From an uncultured Lacticaseibacillus sp. (GTDB taxonomy: Bacteria > Bacillota > Bacilli > Lactobacillales > Lactobacillaceae): a DNA stretch of 6,858 bases. This document shows positions 5,810 through 6,858 of this stretch, in pieces. The stretch spans positions 1 through 6,858 of the forward strand of contig CAKRHU010000089.1 in assembly GCA_934339215.1 (NCBI GenBank), written 5' to 3'. The notes beneath the pieces were generated by a model. It ran no database searches, was not told the origin of the DNA, and saw only the letters and a program-made list of their open reading frames with translations. Every line of letters starts with the position of its first letter. The first letter of the stretch is position 1. A program made the translations under genes and the position numbers.

Positions 5810-6858
5810 TTATACTAACGGATCATCTAAGAGAAATTGTTGGAACACTTCATTGCCTAAAAACATGCCTTGGTTGGACAAACGCACTTGATCGCCATTG
5901 AGCTCGACCAAACCTTGCTGACGTAAATCATCGAGCAATTCACCATACACATCTTGGATCTGCAAATGAAATTTATCGGCAAACCGTTGGCGACTGACCC
6001 CGGCTCGCGTCCGCAGCCCTAAGAACATTTCTTCTTCGATTTGTTCTTCTAGTGGGACCAAGTGATGTTCGATCACTGGCAGTTTATGATCATGTAGTGG
6101 GGCCAAGTATTGCTGGATCGGGCCGAAGTTATGATAGCGATCACGCCCTAAATAGCCAAAAGCGCCGGCGCCAAAGCCAAAGTAATGCGCATTTTGCCAG
6201 TAAAGCAAGTTGTGTTGACATTCAAAACCCGGTTTGGCAAAGTTAGCAATTTCATATTGTTCGCGACCGTTGGCATGCATTAAATCGATCGCATCTTGGT
6301 ACATATCCGCTTCGATATCTTGGCTTGGTAAAGTGAGTTTGCCTTTGCGCATGAGATTATAAAAAATCGTCTTACGTTCCAAAATCAACGAATAAGTTGA
6401 ATAATGCGGCAACTGTAAAGCCAAGGCTTCGCGCAAACTGTGCAAGAAGTTATCCCGGCTTTGTCCTGGCAAGCGGAAGATCAAATCAATGGACAGATTC
6501 TCAAAGCCGACTTTGCGCGCATTATCGATGGCAGTGTACACATCTTTGACGCGATGGATCCGCCCGATGCGCTTCAAAATGTCATCATCAAAGCTTTGCA
6601 CCCCGATGGACAAGCGATTGACACCGTTGTCATGCAAAACTTGCAACTTTTCAGTATCTTGCAAGTCATTAGGATTGGCTTCAAAAGTGAATTCGCCATG
6701 ATCAAAATGCAAGATCTCGCGGATCCCTTTGCACAGTTGATCGAGTTGCTTAGGCGTCAAAGTCGTCGGCGTGCCCCCACCCACATAAACCGTTTCGATC
6801 GGCTCATTGGGATATTGTGGCATCACCAATTGCATTTCGCGCAACAACATTGCCACGT
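5810..6858 (-). CDS. hemW: Heme chaperone HemW / HemN-like radical SAM protein (partial, N-terminus outside window)
   Basis: The reading frame stays open to the window edge, so the N-terminus is missing. Complete HemW proteins are about 380 residues and 349 or fewer are seen. The iron-sulfur CxxxCxxC motif near the N-terminus is therefore expected just outside and cannot be checked. A GTG at 6854-6856 and an ATG at 6848-6850 are in frame but are probably internal codons. Counting from that GTG, visible motifs are VYVGGGTPTTL (23-33, SAM binding), FTFEANP (56-62), NGVNRLSIGVQSF (77-89), DLIFRLPGQ (124-132) and the C-terminal HemN_C region with NLLYWQNAHYFGFGAGAFGYL (216-236). HemW binds heme and inserts it into target proteins; it was long misannotated as coproporphyrinogen III oxidase. 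Its place upstream of hrcA is common in Firmicutes. The hairpin at 5775-5806 separates it from the heat-shock promoter. Confidence 0.92.
   Translation of the reverse strand, partial: VAMLLREMQLVMPQYPNEPIETVYVGGGTPTTLTPKQLDQLCKGIREILHFDHGEFTFEANPNDLQDTEKLQVLHDNGVNRLSIGVQSFDDDILKRIGRIHRVKDVYTAIDNARKVGFENLSIDLIFRLPGQSRDNFLHSLREALALQLPHYSTYSLILERKTIFYNLMRKGKLTLPSQDIEADMYQDAIDLMHANGREQYEIANFAKPGFECQHNLLYWQNAHYFGFGAGAFGYLGRDRYHNFGPIQQYLAPLHDHKLPVIEHHLVPLEEQIEEEMFLGLRTRAGVSRQRFADKFHLQIQDVYGELLDDLRQQGLVELNGDQVRLSNQGMFLGNEVFQQFLLDDPLV

Noticed and set aside
6848..6856. In-frame GTG and ATG as possible hemW start codons
   Set aside because: A protein starting here would lack the N-terminal radical-SAM cysteine motif, and the frame remains open to the window edge. 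Truncation by the window is the simpler explanation.

Overview
The window carries the class I heat-shock operon of a low-to-moderate GC Gram-positive bacterium, most likely a member of the Lactobacillaceae. The basis is gene order (hemW, then hrcA-grpE-dnaK-dnaJ), protein sequence style (HrcA begins [14 protein letters not shown], and DnaK has a short acidic Lactobacillus-like tail), strong AGGAGG-type ribosome binding sites, and CIRCE operators. The genus is not resolved from sequence alone. Every gene I can support lies on the minus strand, so the operon reads from high to low coordinates.

Layout in the direction of transcription: hemW (5' end cut off by the window edge, ends 5810); a hairpin that probably ends hemW; a regulatory stretch of about 90 bp with two CIRCE sites around a promoter; hrcA (5653-4607); grpE (4592-4038), 14 bp behind hrcA; a 245 bp gap; dnaK (3792-1933); a 243 bp gap with a strong terminator; dnaJ (1689-538); another strong terminator; then a separate gene for a peptidase C26 / class I glutamine-amidotransferase-like hydrolase (430 to beyond base 1).

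Function: DnaK, DnaJ and GrpE form the Hsp70 folding machine (ATPase, J-domain co-chaperone and nucleotide exchange factor). HrcA is the repressor that binds the CIRCE sites and controls the operon. HemW is a radical-SAM-family heme chaperone commonly found beside hrcA in Firmicutes. The C26 hydrolase has its own likely promoter and no obvious link to heat shock.

The genes are ordinary. The unusual part is in the two gaps flanking dnaK. Each holds one copy of a 120 bp element, in opposite orientations, that aligns without gaps. The copies differ at about a quarter of positions, but the two stems keep pairing through roughly eleven double (compensatory) changes, while the 7-base apical loop and several single-stranded blocks are unchanged. 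This is good evidence for a structured, repeated non-coding element. I cannot assign it to a named family. A second, long hairpin follows grpE, and the terminator between dnaK and dnaJ suggests that dnaJ is partly uncoupled from the rest of the operon. No tRNA, rRNA, CRISPR array, IS element or plus-strand gene was found, and no gene-free stretch exceeds 300 bp.
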